64,000 nucleotides of DNA from Lunularia cruciata (lineage: Eukaryota > Streptophyta > Marchantiopsida > Lunulariales > Lunulariaceae): the NCBI GenBank assembly GCA_948567375.1, contig OX419761.1:48486501-48550500 (forward strand). Direction: 5' to 3'. Positions within the stretch are counted from its first letter, which is position 1. Each line of letters starts with the position of its first letter. The notes beneath the pieces are model-generated. The model was not told where the DNA came from, searched no databases, and worked only from the letters and a program-made list of their open reading frames with translations. The translations under genes were made by a program, and so were the position numbers. This document shows, piece after piece, positions 62,101-64,000 of the stretch.

Positions 62101-62755
62101 TATTTCTTGATTTAACTGTTCATGCTCTTGTGATATAAATAACATGAATCTGTGTAAACTTTTTGTTCCTCTCTATATGTAAAAGCTTTTTTGGTCCAGA
62201 CGGCATTCAAGACTTGATATGCTTAATTCATCCACATAGATAGTCAATCAAATTACATCAAATAACGTCCATGAAAAATGTCTTCCACCGCATTCGGGCC
62301 TGATACACTATTCACTGTTATTTATCGGATGATTATTTGTCCAAAAATTGATTTGGAAACAGTGAAACACGCTTCTCGATGCGTAAACTATGACGGTCAA
62401 GTACACACATATAGTAGTCAAAATCATTGCATTGTATGGTAGTCAAAAATCAAACTGTGTATTGCTGCCTGTCCTTCTCATACTACACGCTTTGATCGTG
62501 CTCGAAACTTCCTTTACTGTGGACCCCAAATTCTGTAGTGAAAGACAATAAACTCCGAGAAGTAACTGGAAACTGAAGCGCATCCGTCTTCGTTAGAACC
62601 ACCAGGAGAACGACACGGATTTTAGAGGAAAAAAGAGAGAGAAGCATGTCGGGTTTTTTCCCTTACAGTCGAGGGGGTTAAGATCTCGTCCTTTCCCAAT
62701 ACCCAGCTAGTAGAGAAAAAGAGAAACAGAAACTTGCATAGTTCGGATATCTTAG
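59110..62755. other. Repeat-rich region, no gene established
   Basis: 59640-60600 is GC-richer and holds proline-rich or arginine-rich frames on both strands without recognisable domains. It also contains pieces of the dispersed repeat (59648-59690, 60290-60320, 60448-60500). 60600-62755 is AT-rich with no assignable feature. Confidence 0.45.
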
Positions 62756-62759
62756 ATGC

Positions 62760-63020
62760 AGTGGGGCAGATTTCTCATAAAGATTCTATTGGAGTTTAGC
62801 TCCGCTTTACCTTTTTCATCTCTCCCTTGTACAGCTTGATGGGGTCTTCCCATCCTTCAGTTTTCCTATGCGGTCATCCTACTTAAGCTATTAGAGAAAA
62901 AGGGACCGCATACAAAACACTAAGGATGGGAAGACCCATCAAGCTTGACAAGGATGAGACAAGATAGATAAAATGGAACTAAGCTCTAATAGTAATCGGT
63001 ATGGAAAGTATGCTCTATTA
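62760..63020. repeat. Inverted pair of dispersed repeat copies
   Basis: Arms around 62833-62857 (GCTTGATGGGGTCTTCCCATCC) and 62922-62944 are reverse complements apart from one extra G. Weaker similarity extends outward to about 62760 and 63020. The same motif occurs at 59648, 60468 and 63568. Confidence 0.75.
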
Positions 63021-63185
63021 CATTTAAGATGTCATTGTTCTATAAATTGCTAAGTGTACAAATATCCAATACATCCAAAGATTCTCACCTAGTGTGATTA
63101 TTCTCTTGTAGATTATTGGATCACACACAGTAGATCAATGAACACACTGTTCTTTGTAGAGCAATAAACAAAAAGTCAACAAAAA

Positions 63186-63503
63186 ATATGATAAATTGCA
63201 TAAGATTTTGGAAAAAGACCTGGCTGGCTTTGGTACTCCAAAGCCAGCCAGGTCTTTTTTCTTTGTTTTAAGACTTTGGTACTCCAGAGCCTTAATATCA
63301 ACAAAATGTTCACTCATAGCTATACTAGGACTGATATATGGTAAGACTGATATATGATAAATTGCATAAGATTTTGGAAAAAGACCTGGCTGGCTTTGGA
63401 GTACCAAAGCCAGCCAGGTCTTTTTTCTTTGTTTTAAGACTTTGGTACTCTAGAGCCTTAATATCAACAAAATGTTCACTCATAGCTATACTAGGACTGA
63501 TAT
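63186..63503 (+). repeat. 152-bp direct duplication containing a perfect 22-bp hairpin
   Basis: Copies 63186-63337 and 63352-63503 differ by one substitution (63285 C, 63451 T) and by the 4-base loop of an internal hairpin. The hairpin arms are 63212-63233 with 63238-63259, and 63378-63399 with 63404-63425. The loop reads TACT in copy 1 and AGTA in copy 2, its reverse complement. Confidence 0.95.
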
Positions 63504-64000
63504 AATGTGGTTAGAATACCAAAAAATACGATTCAAAGTTTGGAAAAGGCTCACACTTAGAAAACATGAAGGATGGAAGACCCATCCCTCAAGCCCTACA
63601 AGGATGAGACAAAATAAGTAATTCAAAGTTATTTATGTGCATATTAAATATTGGGTGTGATACTCTTACAGATGTAAGACGGTTCATATTAGTAGTTATC
63701 CTTTTGGCTTTGGAGGATAGAGGATTGATGTGATATCATAAAAATAGGGAGTTTTAGATTTAAAGTTGATGGACATTTACAAAAATTTAGTGATTTCCAT
63801 AAAATATATTATGGAAATCCATATAGAAGAATCAATAGAACAATTCTAGGGTACAGTTTTGGGGTTTATAGAATTTTGGATAGTTTCAAGTTTTAAGTAT
63901 TTCAAATTGACAGTATAAAATTTGATGGGTAATCCAATAACTTGCAAAAACCCATTGGTCACATTTTTTATTAAGGAAAATTACAAATATATAAGTCCAA
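63504..64000. other. AT-rich DNA with a partial dispersed repeat
   Basis: 63566-63620 resembles the dispersed repeat (GAAGGATGGAAGACCCATC, CAAGGATGAGACAAAATA). The rest is AT-rich with no feature seen. Confidence 0.5.

Overview
The window looks like nuclear DNA of a land plant. It carries three intron-containing plant genes (proteasome ATPase RPT4, an XS-domain/RING protein, a 14-3-3 protein) set among Ty3/gypsy LTR retrotransposons. One of these elements primes from initiator tRNA-Met, the usual plant arrangement. Mostly short introns, GA-rich gene starts and the gene mix fit a bryophyte (a liverwort such as Marchantia is my guess), but the species cannot be fixed from sequence alone.

Layout. 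1-6930: one structurally complete chromovirus (E1, minus strand) with two ~742-bp LTRs, a 5-bp target duplication, tRNA-Met primer site, gag, protease, RT/RNase H/integrase and chromodomain, all broken by stops and frameshifts. It carries extra ORFs between primer site and gag. 6931-15700: AT-rich gene-free DNA with a solo LTR of the same family (9262-10006) and a pair of 27-bp inverted repeats 3.4 kb apart. 16095-20061: RPT4 (10 exons, 398 aa). 20062-26443: no gene I can name; the last part is the promoter/leader of the next gene. 26444-33134: a six-exon gene coding for 879 aa with an XS domain, a long coiled coil and a C-terminal RING finger. 33135-38883: intergenic, with a tandem repeat. 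38884-40667: a 14-3-3 gene on the minus strand (6 exons, 264 aa).

42955-57597: a three-layer retrotransposon nest. E3 (Ty3/gypsy, minus) was entered in its gag by E2 (chromovirus, minus), and E2's integrase was entered by an E1-family element that is now a solo LTR in the opposite orientation. The two inner layers carry exact or near-exact target duplications. 57598-64000: repeat-rich DNA with a dispersed repeat family, a 100-bp tandem duplication and a very recent 152-bp duplication carrying a perfect hairpin.

The three host genes do not form an operon and have no shared pathway beyond general protein regulation: proteasome unfolding, a putative RNA-binding E3 ligase, and phosphoprotein binding. 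The most interesting items are the XS-coiled-coil-RING architecture and a set of young perfect hairpins, two in introns and one duplicated with its apex inverted.
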